Source of the DNA: Mycolicibacter hiberniae
Lineage (GTDB): Bacteria; Actinomycetota; Actinomycetes; Mycobacteriales; Mycobacteriaceae
NCBI RefSeq assembly: GCF_010729485.1
Contig: NZ_AP022609.1
Coordinates: 2,852,001 to 2,916,000, forward strand
Reading direction: 5' to 3'
Length of the DNA: 64,000 bases
A program made the position numbers and the translations under genes. Of the stretch, positions 36,226 through 46,218 are shown one piece after another. Positions within the stretch are counted from its first letter, which is position 1, and each line of letters starts with the position of its first letter. The notes under the pieces are model-generated. The model was not told the DNA's origin. It saw nothing but the letters and a program-made list of their open reading frames with translations, and did not search any database.

Positions 36226-37998
36226 TTACCAGCGCGACTCCCCCAGCCACAGCACGTGCGCACCGTTGACCGAGCGTTCGATGTGCTCGACCACTCCTAC
36301 CAGAGAGCGCACCACCAAGCCGCCGACCGCAGCGGACACCGCCGCCGCCGGCTGCGACGACGGGCGCGGCCGGATGAATTCCCACCACGACGAGCCCGGA
36401 TACGACGCGGTGCGGACCTGCGCATCCGCATCGAGCCCGGCTAACACCTTCGCCCGGCGTACCGCCGTGCGCAGGCCGCCCAGTTCGTCGACCAGCCCGC
36501 GCTCGGCCGCGTCCGCGCCGGTCCACACCCGCCCTCGTGCCACCGCGTCGACTTCTTCGGTGGACAGGTTGCGGCCTTGCGCCACCCGGGCGACGAAGTC
36601 GTCGTAGAACAGATCCGCCTCGGTCTCCACCTGCCCCTGCTGTTCGGCGGTGAAGGGCGCGTCCATCGACCAGGCGTCGGCGTTGGCGCCGGTGCGCACC
36701 GCATCGCTGCCCACCCCCAGCCGGTCCTTGAGAGCACGGGTCACCAACTTGCCGGTCACCACGCCGATGGATCCGGTGATGGTGCCCGGATTGGCCACGA
36801 TGGCATCCGTACCGGCGGAGATGTAGTACCCGCCGGATGCGGCCACCGCACCCATCGAGGCCACCACCGGTTTGCCCGCAGCACGTGCCTGCTGCACGGC
36901 CCGCCAGATGGTTTCCGAACCGGTGACCGACCCTCCCGGACTGTCGACCCGCAGAACGATCGCGGCCACGTCATCGTCGGCGGCCGCCTCCCGCAGCGCC
37001 GCGGCGATGGTGTCACCGCCCACGCTGCGGTTGCCCAGCGGTGACAGCGGTGGTCCGCCCGAGCCGCTGACGATCGCCCCCGCCACCGTCACCACGGCGA
37101 CCACCGGTTTGGGTTTGCGTCCCGGCAACGGCGGGCCCGACCCGGGCGTGGTGGCATGCGCGTAGCGCGTCAGGTACAGGCGCGGCGGCGCGTCGTCATC
37201 GTCGGCGCCGGCGATGTCCCCGGCGCCGGTGAGTTCGGTGATCCGGTCGTAGGCCTGGTCACGGAAGCCGATCCGGTCGATCAGCCCCGATCGCTGTGCG
37301 TCGTCGCGCAACAGCGGCGCCTTGTCGGCCAGGGCATCGACGACCCCGGCGTCGAGCTTGCGGGATTCGGCGACCGCCGCACGCACCTGCGCATGCAGGC
37401 TCTGCACCAGCGCGGTGTCGGCCTCGCGGTGCGCATCGGTGTAGGAGTCCTGGGTGAAAAGGTTGGCCGCCGACTTGTACTCACCGCGCGCGACGAACTG
37501 TGCCTCGATACCGGCCTTGTCCAGGGCGGTACGCAGGAAGGTCGCGCTGGTGGCGAAACCGACCAGCCCGACGGTGCCCGACGGCTGCATCCAGATCTCG
37601 CCGAACGCCGAGGCCAGGTAGTACGACAGCGTGCCCGGATAGGTCTCGGCCCAGGCCACAGACGGCTTGACGGCAGTGAATTCGGCGACCGCGGCCCGAA
37701 GCTCCTGCACCGGCCCGGCAGCGGCCGCCGACAGCTGTACCCGTGCGATCAATCCCGCCACCCGAGGGTCTTGTGCCGCGCGGTGGATCGCGGCCACCAC
37801 GTCGCGCAGCACCGGCGGTCGGCCACCGGAACGGATCAGCGCCAGCGGGTCGAAGGCGCTGGTCTCGTGGGGAAGCTCTTGCAGGTCGAGTTCGAGGATG
37901 ACGCCGTTGGGCACGCCGTGATGGCGGGCGGTGTCGAGGCGGCGCGCAACGCCGCGCAGGCCGTCGATCCCGGGTACCCCGGGCAGCAGAGAGAACAT
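36226..37998 (-). CDS. sppA: signal peptide peptidase SppA (protease IV, 67K type)
   Basis: A 590-aa tandem-domain serine protease that degrades cleaved signal peptides in the membrane. Both halves of the S49 fold are present. The C-terminal half has VLRVDSPGGSVTGSE, and the nucleophile Ser lies in MGAVAASGGYYIS; the general-base Lys is in the N-terminal half, as in E. coli SppA. No clear N-terminal membrane helix is seen, as with other mycobacterial homologues. It follows the rplO operon but is separated from it by a hairpin at 38041-38078. It matches Rv0724 in position. Confidence 0.92.
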   Translation of the reverse strand: MFSLLPGVPGIDGLRGVARRLDTARHHGVPNGVILELDLQELPHETSAFDPLALIRSGGRPPVLRDVVAAIHRAAQDPRVAGLIARVQLSAAAAGPVQELRAAVAEFTAVKPSVAWAETYPGTLSYYLASAFGEIWMQPSGTVGLVGFATSATFLRTALDKAGIEAQFVARGEYKSAANLFTQDSYTDAHREADTALVQSLHAQVRAAVAESRKLDAGVVDALADKAPLLRDDAQRSGLIDRIGFRDQAYDRITELTGAGDIAGADDDDAPPRLYLTRYAHATTPGSGPPLPGRKPKPVVAVVTVAGAIVSGSGGPPLSPLGNRSVGGDTIAAALREAAADDDVAAIVLRVDSPGGSVTGSETIWRAVQQARAAGKPVVASMGAVAASGGYYISAGTDAIVANPGTITGSIGVVTGKLVTRALKDRLGVGSDAVRTGANADAWSMDAPFTAEQQGQVETEADLFYDDFVARVAQGRNLSTEEVDAVARGRVWTGADAAERGLVDELGGLRTAVRRAKVLAGLDADAQVRTASYPGSSWWEFIRPRPSSQPAAAVSAAVGGLVVRSLVGVVEHIERSVNGAHVLWLGESRW

Positions 37999-38040
37999 GG
38001 ATTCGAGCCTACCGGCGGCGTGCGGGACGGCGACCAGACG

Positions 38041-38078
38041 CAGAATCGCACCCCACCGCGGAGTGGAGTGCGATTCTG
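38041..38078. terminator. long hairpin after rplO
   Basis: CAGAATCGCACCCCAC pairs with GTGGAGTGCGATTCTG through a 16-position stem with a single mismatch and a 6-nt loop. It lies between rplO (stop at 38103) and sppA, both minus strand, and would end the rplN-rplO transcript. No clear U-run follows. Confidence 0.75.
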
Positions 38079-38102
38079 TGACTGCTCGCGCAGCGGCAAG
38101 CC

Positions 38103-38543
38103 CTACAGCTCGGTGGCGCTGCCTCCGGCTGCGGTGATCTTGTCCTTCGCGCTGCCGCTGAACTTGTGGGCGGTGACGTCGGCCTTGACCGTCAGCTTGC
38201 CGTCGCCGAGCACCTTGACCAGCGTGTTCTTCCGGACAGCGCCCTTGGCGACCAGCTCATCGAGTCCGACGGTGCCACCCTCGGGGAACAGCCGGTTGAT
38301 GTCGCCGACGTTGACGACCTCGTACTCGGTGCGGAACCGGTTGCGGAAGCCCTTCAGCTTGGGCAGCCGCATGTGGATCGGCATCTGCCCACCCTCGAAC
38401 GCGACCGGCACGTTCTTGCGTGCCTTGGTGCCCTTGGTGCCGCGACCCGCGGTCTTACCCTTGGAACCCTCACCACGGCCGACGCGGGTCTTCTTGGTGT
38501 TCGACCCGGGCGCAGGGCGCAGGTCGTGCAGCTTGATGGTCAT
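38103..38543 (-). CDS. rplO: ribosomal protein uL15
   Basis: A 146-aa large-subunit protein. The N-terminal [20 protein letters not shown] and the Gly-rich [15 protein letters not shown] are typical of uL15, which threads into the 50S core. Its start overlaps the rpmD stop by 4 nt. It is the last gene of the rplN operon. Confidence 0.98.
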   Translation of the reverse strand: MTIKLHDLRPAPGSNTKKTRVGRGEGSKGKTAGRGTKGTKARKNVPVAFEGGQMPIHMRLPKLKGFRNRFRTEYEVVNVGDINRLFPEGGTVGLDELVAKGAVRKNTLVKVLGDGKLTVKADVTAHKFSGSAKDKITAAGGSATEL

Positions 38544-38722
38544 TCTGCTTCCTCCACTTGCACGAGGTGGTGAACAACCCGGATCAGCCCACGGGTCTGC
38601 GGATTGTCCTCACGCACCACCGACTGGCGGATCTTGCGCAGGCCCAGGGTACGCAGGCTCTCGCGCTGCTTCCAGCGTGCACCGATGGTGCCGCGGACCT
38701 GGGTGATCTTCAGGTTAGCCAT
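38540..38722 (-). CDS. rpmD: ribosomal protein uL30
   Basis: A 60-aa large-subunit protein with [20 protein letters not shown] and [11 protein letters not shown], of usual bacterial length. It lies 2 nt after rpsE and overlaps rplO, the standard order in this operon. Confidence 0.98.
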   Translation of the reverse strand: MANLKITQVRGTIGARWKQRESLRTLGLRKIRQSVVREDNPQTRGLIRVVHHLVQVEEAE

Positions 38723-38724
38723 GA

Positions 38725-39423
38725 TTACGCCGTGCCTTCCCGCGCCGCGGCGGCAGCCAGAGCATCGCTCTCGCGACGAGCCTTGAGCATCGCGGCCGGC
38801 GCAACATCTTCGATGGGCAGGCCACGACGAGCCGCCACCTCTTCGGGTCGCTGGATCATCTTCAGCGCGGCCACGGTGGCGTGCACCACGTTGATCGCGT
38901 TGTCACTGCCCAGCGACTTGGACAGGATGTCGTGCACCCCGGCGCATTCCAGCACCGCACGCACCGCGCCACCAGCGATCACACCGGTACCGGGGCTGGC
39001 CGGACGCAGGAACACCACACCGGCGGCGGCTTCACCCTGCACCGGGTGGACGATGGTGCCACCGATCAGCGGCACCCGGAAAAAGCCCTTGCGAGCCTCC
39101 TCCACGCCCTTGGCGATCGCGGCAGGCACTTCCTTGGCCTTGCCGTAGCCGACACCGACCAATCCCTTGCCGTCGCCGACGATCACCAATGCGGTGAAGC
39201 TGAACCGGCGACCACCCTTGACCACCTTGGACACCCGGTTGATCGCGACGACGCGCTCCAGGTAATTGCTCTTGTCGCCGTCCCGGTTGTCGCGGCCGCC
39301 ACGGCCGCCGTCGCGGCCACCACGGCCACCCCGGTTGTCACGGTTGTCGCGCCCGTCGCTGCGGGAGGCACTGCCCGTGTCGGGACCTGCCGAGGAGGCC
39401 CCTGTCGGCTGCTCCGCCATCAT
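38725..39423 (-). CDS. rpsE: ribosomal protein uS5 with Arg/Gly/Asp-rich extension
   Basis: A 232-aa small-subunit protein involved in decoding fidelity and mRNA unwinding. The S5 core begins near residue 54 ([20 protein letters not shown]), with [18 protein letters not shown]. The first about 50 residues are a low-complexity RGG/RDN-rich tract, absent in E. coli S5 but common in mycobacteria, probably disordered and RNA-binding. Confidence 0.97.
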   Translation of the reverse strand: MMAEQPTGASSAGPDTGSASRSDGRDNRDNRGGRGGRDGGRGGRDNRDGDKSNYLERVVAINRVSKVVKGGRRFSFTALVIVGDGKGLVGVGYGKAKEVPAAIAKGVEEARKGFFRVPLIGGTIVHPVQGEAAAGVVFLRPASPGTGVIAGGAVRAVLECAGVHDILSKSLGSDNAINVVHATVAALKMIQRPEEVAARRGLPIEDVAPAAMLKARRESDALAAAAAREGTA

Positions 39424-39454
39424 GCGGTCCTTCCAGTCATCTTCACGTCCGTCA

Positions 39455-39862
39455 TCAGAAGTTCAATCCGCCCTCGCGTGCCGCGTCTGCCAGCGCCGCG
39501 ATGCGCCCACCGTAGGTGTAGCCACCGCGGTCGAACACCACGTCCTGCACGCCGGCGGCCTTGGCGCGCTCGGCGATCAGCTGGCCGACCCGAACACTGT
39601 GGGCCTTCTTGTCGCCGTCCACACCCCGTACGTCGGCCTCGATCGAGGACGCCGCTGCCACCGTGTGGCCGGCGAGGTCGTCGACCAGCTGCACGTGGAT
39701 GTGCCGCGCGGAGCGGTGTACGACCAAGCGCGGACGCTCGGCGGTGCCCGCGACCTTCTTGCGCAACCGCGCATGCCGACGGATACGGTGCGTGCGCCGA
39801 ACCTCGGAGATGTTCTGCCCGACGGGCTTGCGGTCCGCGGTGCCTGCTTGTGATTGCGCCAT
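39455..39862 (-). CDS. rplR: ribosomal protein uL18
   Basis: A 135-aa 5S-rRNA-binding protein. [34 protein letters not shown] and [25 protein letters not shown] segments mark uL18. The ATG at 39862 is 2 nt after rplF; an alternative later start would shorten a basic N-terminus. Confidence 0.97.
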   Translation of the reverse strand: MAQSQAGTADRKPVGQNISEVRRTHRIRRHARLRKKVAGTAERPRLVVHRSARHIHVQLVDDLAGHTVAAASSIEADVRGVDGDKKAHSVRVGQLIAERAKAAGVQDVVFDRGGYTYGGRIAALADAAREGGLNF

Positions 39863-39864
39863 GA

Positions 39865-40404
39865 CTACTTACCTGTCTTTCCGACCTTGCGGCGAACCTG
39901 CTCACCCTCGTAGCGCACACCCTTGCCCTTGTAGGGGTCGGGGCGACGCAGGCGGCGGATGTTCGCCGAGATCTGGCCGACCTTCTGCTTGTCGATGCCC
40001 GAGACCGAGAACTTGGTGGGCGTCTCCACCGCGAAGGTGATGCCCTCCGGAGCCTTGATCAGCACCGGGTGGCTGTAGCCCAGCGCGAACTCCAGGTCGC
40101 TGCCCTTGAGCGCGACGCGGTAGCCCACGCCGAAGATCTCCATCTTGCGGACGTAGCCCTCCGACACACCGGTGACCAGGTTGGCCAACAGGGTGCGGCT
40201 CAGTCCGTGCAGCGACCGGTTTCGCCGGTCGTCGTCCGGCCGGCTCACCACGAGGGCGCCGTCGTCGTTACGAACGACGTTGATCGGCTCCGCCACGGTG
40301 AGCTCCAGGGTGCCCTTGGGTCCCTTGACCGAAACGTTCTGACCATCGATGGTCACGTCGACCCCGGCGGGAACCGGAACCGGCTGCTTACCAATACGCG
40401 ACAT
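39865..40404 (-). CDS. rplF: ribosomal protein uL6
   Basis: A 179-aa large-subunit protein with the two-domain L6 fold: [16 protein letters not shown] at the start and the C-terminal [14 protein letters not shown] signature. It binds near the sarcin-ricin loop. Confidence 0.98.
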   Translation of the reverse strand: MSRIGKQPVPVPAGVDVTIDGQNVSVKGPKGTLELTVAEPINVVRNDDGALVVSRPDDDRRNRSLHGLSRTLLANLVTGVSEGYVRKMEIFGVGYRVALKGSDLEFALGYSHPVLIKAPEGITFAVETPTKFSVSGIDKQKVGQISANIRRLRRPDPYKGKGVRYEGEQVRRKVGKTGK

Positions 40405-40417
40405 GTCTGCTACTCCC

Positions 40418-40816
40418 TCACCACACGTACGCGAGGACTTCGCCGCCCACGCCCTGCCTGGCCGCCTGACGGTCGGTCAGCAGACCCGAGGACGTGGAGA
40501 TGATCGCCACGCCCAGGCCGCCGAGCACCCGAGGCAGGCTGGTCGACTTTGCGTAGACCCGCAGGCCCGGCTTGGACACCCGGCGCAGACCGGCGAGACT
40601 GCGCTCGCGGTTCGGGCCGTACTTGAGGTTGACCACCAGCGCCTTGCCCACCCGGGCGTCTTCGACGTGGTAGTCGGTGATGTAACCCTCGCGCTTGAGG
40701 ATCTCGGCGATGTTGGCCTTGATCTTCGAGTGCGGCAGGGTCACCTCGTCGTGGTACGCCGAGTTGGCGTTCCGCAGACGGGTCAGGAAGTCCGCGATCG
40801 GATCCGTCATAGTCAT
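40418..40816 (-). CDS. rpsH: ribosomal protein uS8
   Basis: A 132-aa 16S-rRNA-binding protein: [20 protein letters not shown], and C-terminal [21 protein letters not shown] second in-frame ATG two codons in is possible. In E. coli S8 represses this operon; whether that holds here cannot be seen. Confidence 0.98.
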   Translation of the reverse strand: MTMTDPIADFLTRLRNANSAYHDEVTLPHSKIKANIAEILKREGYITDYHVEDARVGKALVVNLKYGPNRERSLAGLRRVSKPGLRVYAKSTSLPRVLGGLGVAIISTSSGLLTDRQAARQGVGGEVLAYVW

Positions 40817-40835
40817 TTAGGCTGCTCCTCCACCC

Positions 40836-41021
40836 TCACCAGCTGCTCTTCTGCACACCGGGCAGCTCGCCGGCGTGCGCCATTTCGCGCAGGCAGATTC
40901 GGCACAGGCCGAACTTGCGGAGCACCGCGCGCGGGCGGCCGCACTTGTTGCAACGGGTGTAGGCGCGCACCGCAAACTTGGGCTTGCGGGCCGCCTTGAT
41001 CACCAACGCCTTCTTAGCCAT
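40836..41021 (-). CDS. rpsN1: ribosomal protein uS14, zinc-binding form
   Basis: A 61-aa S14 with two CxxC pairs (CNKCGRP, CRICLRE) that bind zinc. This is the C+ type; mycobacteria also carry a zinc-free paralogue elsewhere that replaces it under zinc starvation. Position between rplE and rpsH is standard. Confidence 0.98.
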   Translation of the reverse strand: MAKKALVIKAARKPKFAVRAYTRCNKCGRPRAVLRKFGLCRICLREMAHAGELPGVQKSSW

Positions 41022-41025
41022 GTGG

Positions 41026-41589
41026 TCAGTTCTCCTTGAACGGAAAGCCGAGAGCCCGCAGCAGCGCTCGACCTTCGTCGTCGTTGGTCGCCGAGGTGAC
41101 GACGGTGATGTTCATGCCCCGCGGGCGGTCGATGGAGTCCACGTCGATCTCGTGGAACATCGACTGCTCGGCCAGCCCGAAGGTGTAGTTGCCGGAACCG
41201 TCGAACTGCTTGGGCGAAAGCCCGCGGAAGTCGCGGATACGCGGCAGCGCGATCGAGGTGAGCCGGTCCAGGAACTCCCACATCCGGTCACCGCGCAGCG
41301 TGACCCGGGCACCGATCGGCATGCCCTCGCGCAGCTTGAACTGGGCGATGGACAGCCGGGCCTTGCGGATCTCCGGCTTCTGGCCGGTGATCGCGGCCAG
41401 GTCGTTGACCGCGTTGTTGATCAGCTTGGCGTCCCGGGCGGCTTCACCGACACCCATGTTCACCACGACCTTCACCACGCCCGGGATCTGCATCACGTTG
41501 GCGTAGTTGAACTCTTTGTTGAGCGCGTCGCGGATCTCTTCGCGGTAGCGCACCTTCAGCCGAGGCTGGGTCTTTTCTGCAGTCGTCAT
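41026..41589 (-). CDS. rplE: ribosomal protein uL5
   Basis: A 187-aa 5S-rRNA-binding protein: [29 protein letters not shown] and [10 protein letters not shown]. Starts 2 nt after rplX; rpsN1 begins 4 nt after its stop. Confidence 0.98.
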   Translation of the reverse strand: MTTAEKTQPRLKVRYREEIRDALNKEFNYANVMQIPGVVKVVVNMGVGEAARDAKLINNAVNDLAAITGQKPEIRKARLSIAQFKLREGMPIGARVTLRGDRMWEFLDRLTSIALPRIRDFRGLSPKQFDGSGNYTFGLAEQSMFHEIDVDSIDRPRGMNITVVTSATNDDEGRALLRALGFPFKEN

Positions 41590-41591
41590 CT

Positions 41592-41909
41592 CTAGATGTC
41601 CTTGCCATTGCGCTTGGAGACGCGAACCTTCTTGCCGGACTCGGCGTCCACCCGGTAACCGATCCGGGTGGGCTTGCCGTCGGAGTCGACGACCATCACG
41701 TTGGAGACGTGGATCGGAGCCTCTTGGGTGACGATCCCGCCCGAGGAGGCGCCGGCCTGGTTGGCCGAGTTCGCGACGTGCTTGCGGATCCGGTTGACGC
41801 CCTGGACCAGCACCCGGTTGCGGGTGGGGAATGCCTGCAGGACCTTGCCCTTGGCACCCTTGTCCTTGCCGGCGATGATCAGAACGGTGTCGCCCTTATG
41901 GACCTTCAT
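41592..41909 (-). CDS. rplX: ribosomal protein uL24
   Basis: A 105-aa assembly-initiator protein of the 50S subunit with the N-terminal KOW motif ([20 protein letters not shown]). It directly abuts rplN. Confidence 0.98.
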   Translation of the reverse strand: MKVHKGDTVLIIAGKDKGAKGKVLQAFPTRNRVLVQGVNRIRKHVANSANQAGASSGGIVTQEAPIHVSNVMVVDSDGKPTRIGYRVDAESGKKVRVSKRNGKDI

Positions 41910-42278
41910 CTACAACACCTCCGGTGCCAGCGAGACGATCTTCATGAACTTCTTCTCGCGCAGCTCGCGGCCAACCGGCCCGAAGATGCGAGTTCCACGG
42001 GGGTCGTTGTCAGCCTTGATGATGACGGCCGCGTTCTCGTCGAACTTGATGTAGCTGCCGTCGGCGCGGCGACGCTCCTTGGCGGTGCGCACCACGACAG
42101 CCTTCACCACGTCGCCCCGTTTGACGTTGCCGCCCGGGATGGCGTCCTTGACAGTCGCGACGATGACATCACCGATGCCGGCGTATCGCCGCGACGAGCC
42201 GCCGAGCACCCGGATGCACAAGATCTCCTTGGCGCCGGTGTTGTCGGCGACCTTCAACCGCGATTCCTGCTGAATCAC
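41910..42278 (-). CDS. rplN: ribosomal protein uL14
   Basis: A 122-aa protein at the subunit interface: [20 protein letters not shown] and [16 protein letters not shown] C-terminus ([10 protein letters not shown]). GTG 42278 lies behind GAGGAG. It is the first gene of the ten-gene rplN-rplO operon, about 75 nt downstream of the candidate promoter. Confidence 0.98.
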   Translation of the reverse strand: MIQQESRLKVADNTGAKEILCIRVLGGSSRRYAGIGDVIVATVKDAIPGGNVKRGDVVKAVVVRTAKERRRADGSYIKFDENAAVIIKADNDPRGTRIFGPVGRELREKKFMKIVSLAPEVL

Positions 42279-42355
42279 CAGATCTCCTCAGTAATTGGGA
42301 CGATGCGCGACATGACAAGTGGCATGCCGGAATCTCCCCGGTCGTGCATGGTCTT

Positions 42356-42384
42356 CTTTATTGCCGAAGGGCACGCAGGGCCAA
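42356..42384 (-). promoter_or_regulatory. candidate promoter of the rplN operon
   Basis: On the minus strand TTGGCC (42384-42379) and ATAAAG (42361-42356) are separated by 17 nt. The -35 and spacing equal those of the candidate rpsJ promoter. The rplN start is about 70 nt downstream. Confidence 0.5.
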
Positions 42385-42417
42385 CTCACGCCAGCCGAGG
42401 TCTGCACATGGCAACCC

Positions 42418-43329
42418 CTAGATCCTAGGCGACGTAGCGCCAGACTCCAAATTGCTGGCCGACCCCCCGGGGGTGCAGCACCGGAATCCGATATGGCTGG
42501 TGCCGGTGTCCTGCGCCTGCGGCGATCGGGCGGCGGGCCGGTAGCGGTGACAGTACTCGGGCGCGCACAGGTGCGAGCCGCCCTTGAGGGTCTGGCTGAC
42601 GGTGGGGTCGCCGGCAGCGGCCGGGGCGCAGCAGGCACTCGGCGGCGCATCGAGGCGGTGATGGACCGAGAAGACGGTGGTCGTCCACTCCCACACATTT
42701 CCGATCATGTCGAGCAGGCCCCAGGCGTTGGCGGCAAAGGCGCCGACCGGCGAAGTCCCGGACCAGCCCAGAGCACCGGCATTGCGGTACGGGAACGCTC
42801 CCTGCCAGGTGTTGGCCATCAGGGCCCCGCCGGGCTTCTCCTCCTCGCCCCACGGATAGGTGGTCGCGGCCCCGGCCCGAGCGGCGTACTCCCATTCGGC
42901 TTCGGTGGGCAGCCGCCGCCCCGCCCACCGCGCGTACGCCGCCGCGTCGGGGTAGGCCACCTGCACCACCGGGTGATCGAGCTTGTCCTCGACGCTGCTG
43001 CGCGGGCCCAGCGGGTGCCGCCAGTTCGCGCCGGGCACCCACCGCCACCACTGCCGCCAGTCCTGCAGGTCGACCGGCCCCGATGTCGGGGTGAAGACCA
43101 GGGCACCCGGCTGCGCATCGCCGTAGCGCGCCGGGTCGAGTTGCTGTTCGGCGACGGTCACATAGCCGGTTGCCGCGACGAACGCGGCGTACTGGGCGTT
43201 GGTGACCGGATGGCTTTCCATCGCGAACGGCTGCACCGCCACACTGTGGATCGGCGCCTCTTCGGGGTAGAAGCTCGTCGAACCCATCCGGAACACCCCG
43301 GCCGGGATGTCGACGAGTTCGGTCAGCAC
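42418..43329 (-). CDS. formylglycine-generating enzyme (sulfatase maturase)
   Basis: A 303-aa copper-dependent oxidase that converts the Cys of CxPxR in sulfatases to formylglycine. The catalytic pair C255-x4-C260 (HLCAPEYCHRYRPAAR) matches human SUMF1 C336/C341, and GTSHIGFRC follows. FRMGSTSFYPEEAPIHSV and LPTEAEWEYAARAG are family segments. It starts 4 nt after the sulfatase, its evident substrate. M. tuberculosis Rv0712 is the structural counterpart. No signal peptide, so modification is cytoplasmic. Confidence 0.95.
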   Translation of the reverse strand: MLTELVDIPAGVFRMGSTSFYPEEAPIHSVAVQPFAMESHPVTNAQYAAFVAATGYVTVAEQQLDPARYGDAQPGALVFTPTSGPVDLQDWRQWWRWVPGANWRHPLGPRSSVEDKLDHPVVQVAYPDAAAYARWAGRRLPTEAEWEYAARAGAATTYPWGEEEKPGGALMANTWQGAFPYRNAGALGWSGTSPVGAFAANAWGLLDMIGNVWEWTTTVFSVHHRLDAPPSACCAPAAAGDPTVSQTLKGGSHLCAPEYCHRYRPAARSPQAQDTGTSHIGFRCCTPGGSASNLESGATSPRI

Positions 43330-43333
43330 GGCG

Positions 43334-45682
43334 TCAATCCCGGGCGAATGCGGCGGCGATGCTCTTCCTCACATCCAGGTACGGCTCGCCGCTGACATCC
43401 ACGGCCACATCCGCGATGGTTCCCCCGGTGAAGCCGAACGGCGCACGATACGCCGACGACACGGCTTGGCCGGTGTTGCGTCCCACGCTGACACCGCCCC
43501 CGGCCAGTGCGAAGGCACCCGGCTGGGCGAGCATCCCGGTCAGGGTGGCCACCACGGTGTCGTCGATGTAGAGCGCAGCGTCGCCCACCGGGGTGTGGCT
43601 GCCCTCGACGGTGCCGGTGCGCTCGAATCGGACGCCGAAGATGTGGTCTCCCAGCGGGATCGGATCGACCGAGGACAGCCACTGCTCACGCTCGCCGAGG
43701 AAGTTGTAGACGTAGTGCAGCTTGCCGTCCTGTACGAACAGCGCGTGACCGCCGTGCCGTGCGCCCTGCTTGAACAGCACACCCTCGGCGGCAGCGGAAT
43801 CCACCGTGACGCGCGCCAACACCGAGAACGATCGCCCGCGGATCTCCACGCAGGCTCCCAACGGCACCTCCGCGGTGTTCGGGTAATACGTGTAGGCGGT
43901 GCGGTCACCCGACAGGTACGGCCGCTGCCGGCCCGTCATCTCGATGATGTTCAGGTCCGACAGCGGAAGTCCGTTGTAGCGTTCCGCTTCAGAGAACCAC
44001 AGCTGCTTGAGCTCTTCGAGTTTCTCGGGGTGCTCGGCCGCCAGGTCGTGGCATTGGCTGCGGTCTTCGGCCAGGTGATAGAGCTCCCACCGGTCGTCGT
44101 CGAAATGACTCCAGCCGGACGGGGTCGCCGCATGCACCGTGTTGGCGAACCAGCCACGGTGCCAGATTCCGCGGGTGCCCAGCATCGTGTAGAACTGGGT
44201 GTGTTTTCCGGTATCTGCGGCCGGATCAAGCAGCGCTGCTTTGAAACTCACGCCTTCCAGCGGACGCTGGGCGACACCGCGCACGGTCTCCGGCGGCGTG
44301 ATGCCGAGCAGGTCGTAGACCGTCGGGGTCACATCGCAGACGTTGACGTAGGTGTCGCGCACCTCGCCGTGCGCCGCGATCCCTTTGGGCCAGCTGACGA
44401 TCGCCGGATCGGCGATGCCGCCCTCGTGCGAGGCATAGCGCTTGTAGAGCTTGTAGGGCGTGTTGAACGCCATCGCCCAGCCGACAGGATAGTGGTTGTA
44501 GGTCTCTGGGCTGCCGAGCTGATCGAAGAGCTTCATCGCCTCTTCGACGGAGTCGATGTAGCCGTTGAAGAACTTGTTCTCGTTGGGCGACCCGTTCGGG
44601 CCGCCCTCTCCGCTGGCTCCGTTGTCGGAGATCACCACCACGATGGTGTTGTCGAGCTGCCCGGATTCCTCCAGGTAGTCCAGAATCCGGCCGATCTGAG
44701 CATCGGTGTAGCTCTGGAATCCGGCGAACACCTCGGCCATTCGGGCGAACAGGCGCTTCTCGGAATCATCGAGGGTGTCCCAGGGGCGGACCATGTCCAA
44801 CAGCGGCCAGGGATGGCCCGTGGAGCCGGTGACGTCGGCGTAGGGGTTGACCTCGGAGAGATCGGTGTCCGCCGGCACCAGGCCCAGCTTCTTCTGGTTC
44901 TCCAGGACGATCTCGCGGTACTTCTCGTAGCCCATGTCGAAGCGCCCGGCGTAGCGATCGGCCCATTCGGCGAACACGTGGTGCGGGGCGTGGCCGGCGC
45001 CCGGGCAGACATAGCCGAACCAGGGCTTGCCGGGTGCGACGGTCTTCGCGTCGCGGATGAACTCGATCGTCCGATCGGCGATGTCCTTGGACAGGTGGTA
45101 GCCGTCCTCCGGTGTGGCGGGCGGCTCGACCGGATGGTTGTCGTAGACCAGATCGGGATACCACTGATTGGTCTCGCCGCCCATGAATCCGTAGAACCGG
45201 TCGAAGCCCCGCTGGGTCGGCCAGTGCCGCCGCGTGGCCGCCATGTTGGACTCCTCCAGCGGCGTGAGGTGCCACTTGCCGACGCAGAAGGTGTTCCAGC
45301 CCTGTTCGGCGAGAACCTCACTGAGAAGGGCGGTGTCGTAGGGGATGCGCCCACTGCAGTTGGGGAACCCATCGGTGAACTCTTCAATGGTCGCCATCCC
45401 GACGCTGGTGGCGTTGCGGCCGGTCAGCAACGCAGCTCTGGTCGGCGAGCACAGGGCGGTGGTGTGAAACTGCGACAAGCGGACCCCGCGGGTGGCGATC
45501 CGGCTCATGGTCGGCATCTCGACCAGCCCACCGAAGCAGTCCCAGGTCGCGATGCCGGTGTCGTCCCAGACCAGGTACAGCACGTTGGGTGCGCCCTCGG
45601 GAGCCGTCGGCGCGGCGAACGGACCCCAGTCCGGTTCGGAATCCCGGATGTCGAGACTGATCTTGCCCTTGAACTCCACCAT
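43334..45682 (-). CDS. atsA: arylsulfatase, formylglycine-dependent
   Basis: A 782-aa type I sulfatase that hydrolyses sulfate esters. The modification site C78-S-P-T-R82 (ALCSPTRAALLTGR) is intact, with metal residues in VWDDTG and VISDNGASGEGG. The enzyme is long, with a C-terminal beta-rich domain, as in Rv0711/AtsA-type bacterial sulfatases. No signal peptide is visible. Its maturase follows directly. The pair sits between rpsQ and rplN as in M. tuberculosis. Confidence 0.95.
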   Translation of the reverse strand: MVEFKGKISLDIRDSEPDWGPFAAPTAPEGAPNVLYLVWDDTGIATWDCFGGLVEMPTMSRIATRGVRLSQFHTTALCSPTRAALLTGRNATSVGMATIEEFTDGFPNCSGRIPYDTALLSEVLAEQGWNTFCVGKWHLTPLEESNMAATRRHWPTQRGFDRFYGFMGGETNQWYPDLVYDNHPVEPPATPEDGYHLSKDIADRTIEFIRDAKTVAPGKPWFGYVCPGAGHAPHHVFAEWADRYAGRFDMGYEKYREIVLENQKKLGLVPADTDLSEVNPYADVTGSTGHPWPLLDMVRPWDTLDDSEKRLFARMAEVFAGFQSYTDAQIGRILDYLEESGQLDNTIVVVISDNGASGEGGPNGSPNENKFFNGYIDSVEEAMKLFDQLGSPETYNHYPVGWAMAFNTPYKLYKRYASHEGGIADPAIVSWPKGIAAHGEVRDTYVNVCDVTPTVYDLLGITPPETVRGVAQRPLEGVSFKAALLDPAADTGKHTQFYTMLGTRGIWHRGWFANTVHAATPSGWSHFDDDRWELYHLAEDRSQCHDLAAEHPEKLEELKQLWFSEAERYNGLPLSDLNIIEMTGRQRPYLSGDRTAYTYYPNTAEVPLGACVEIRGRSFSVLARVTVDSAAAEGVLFKQGARHGGHALFVQDGKLHYVYNFLGEREQWLSSVDPIPLGDHIFGVRFERTGTVEGSHTPVGDAALYIDDTVVATLTGMLAQPGAFALAGGGVSVGRNTGQAVSSAYRAPFGFTGGTIADVAVDVSGEPYLDVRKSIAAAFARD

Positions 45683-45847
45683 CGCTCACTCCGTCGTCGG
45701 CCCCCGGAACTGTTGTGACACTACCGGGACGCCGGCCAAGCGGCAGACTTTGCGAGCCGGACACGCCTTGTGCGCAGCCGAATTCGGTTTCCACACGCAA
45801 CGGCGCACCCCGGCCACAAGGCCGCTACGCCCGGTGCGGAAAAAGCA

Positions 45848-45887
45848 GCGGCCCTGACGCGCAGTAAGGACTGCGTGTCAGGGCCGC
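45848..45887 (-). terminator. intrinsic terminator after rpsQ
   Basis: GCGGCCCTGACGCGCAGT pairs with ACTGCGTGTCAGGGCCGC (18 positions, one G-T pair, 4-nt loop). On the minus strand the hairpin is followed after TG C by five T residues. It lies 14 nt past the rpsQ stop and ends the S10 operon before atsA, a textbook structure and rare in mycobacteria. Confidence 0.88.
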
Positions 45888-45900
45888 GGCGTAAGAGCTT

Positions 45901-46218
45901 CTACTTGGCCTTCTCGAGGATCTCGACCAGGCGCCACCGCTTGGTCGCCGAGAGCGGACGGGTCTCCATCAGCGACACGCGGTCGCCGACACCGGCCGTG
46001 TTGTTCTCGTCGTGTGCCTTGACCTTCTTGGTGGTCCGGATGATCTTGCCGTACAGCGGGTGCCGCATACGGTCTTCGAGCTCGACGACGATGGTCTTCT
46101 CCATCTTGTCGCTGACCACGTAGCCGATCTGGGTCTTGCGGCGGCCCCGCGGCGTCTCGGTGCGCGGAGTGTGCTTGGCGCCCTTCTCCGCGGCGTTAGC
46201 CTTTGCAGCCTGTGCCAT
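45901..46218 (-). CDS. rpsQ: ribosomal protein uS17
   Basis: A 105-aa 16S-rRNA-binding protein: [19 protein letters not shown] and [19 protein letters not shown]. The first about 28 residues are an Ala/Lys extension compared with E. coli. It overlaps rpmC by one base and is the last gene of the S10 operon. Confidence 0.98.
   Translation of the reverse strand: MAQAAKANAAEKGAKHTPRTETPRGRRKTQIGYVVSDKMEKTIVVELEDRMRHPLYGKIIRTTKKVKAHDENNTAGVGDRVSLMETRPLSATKRWRLVEILEKAK

Noticed and set aside
43307..45718. 803-aa plus-strand ORF opposite the sulfatase
   Set aside because: It lies fully antisense to atsA, whose active site is intact, and has no recognisable domain.
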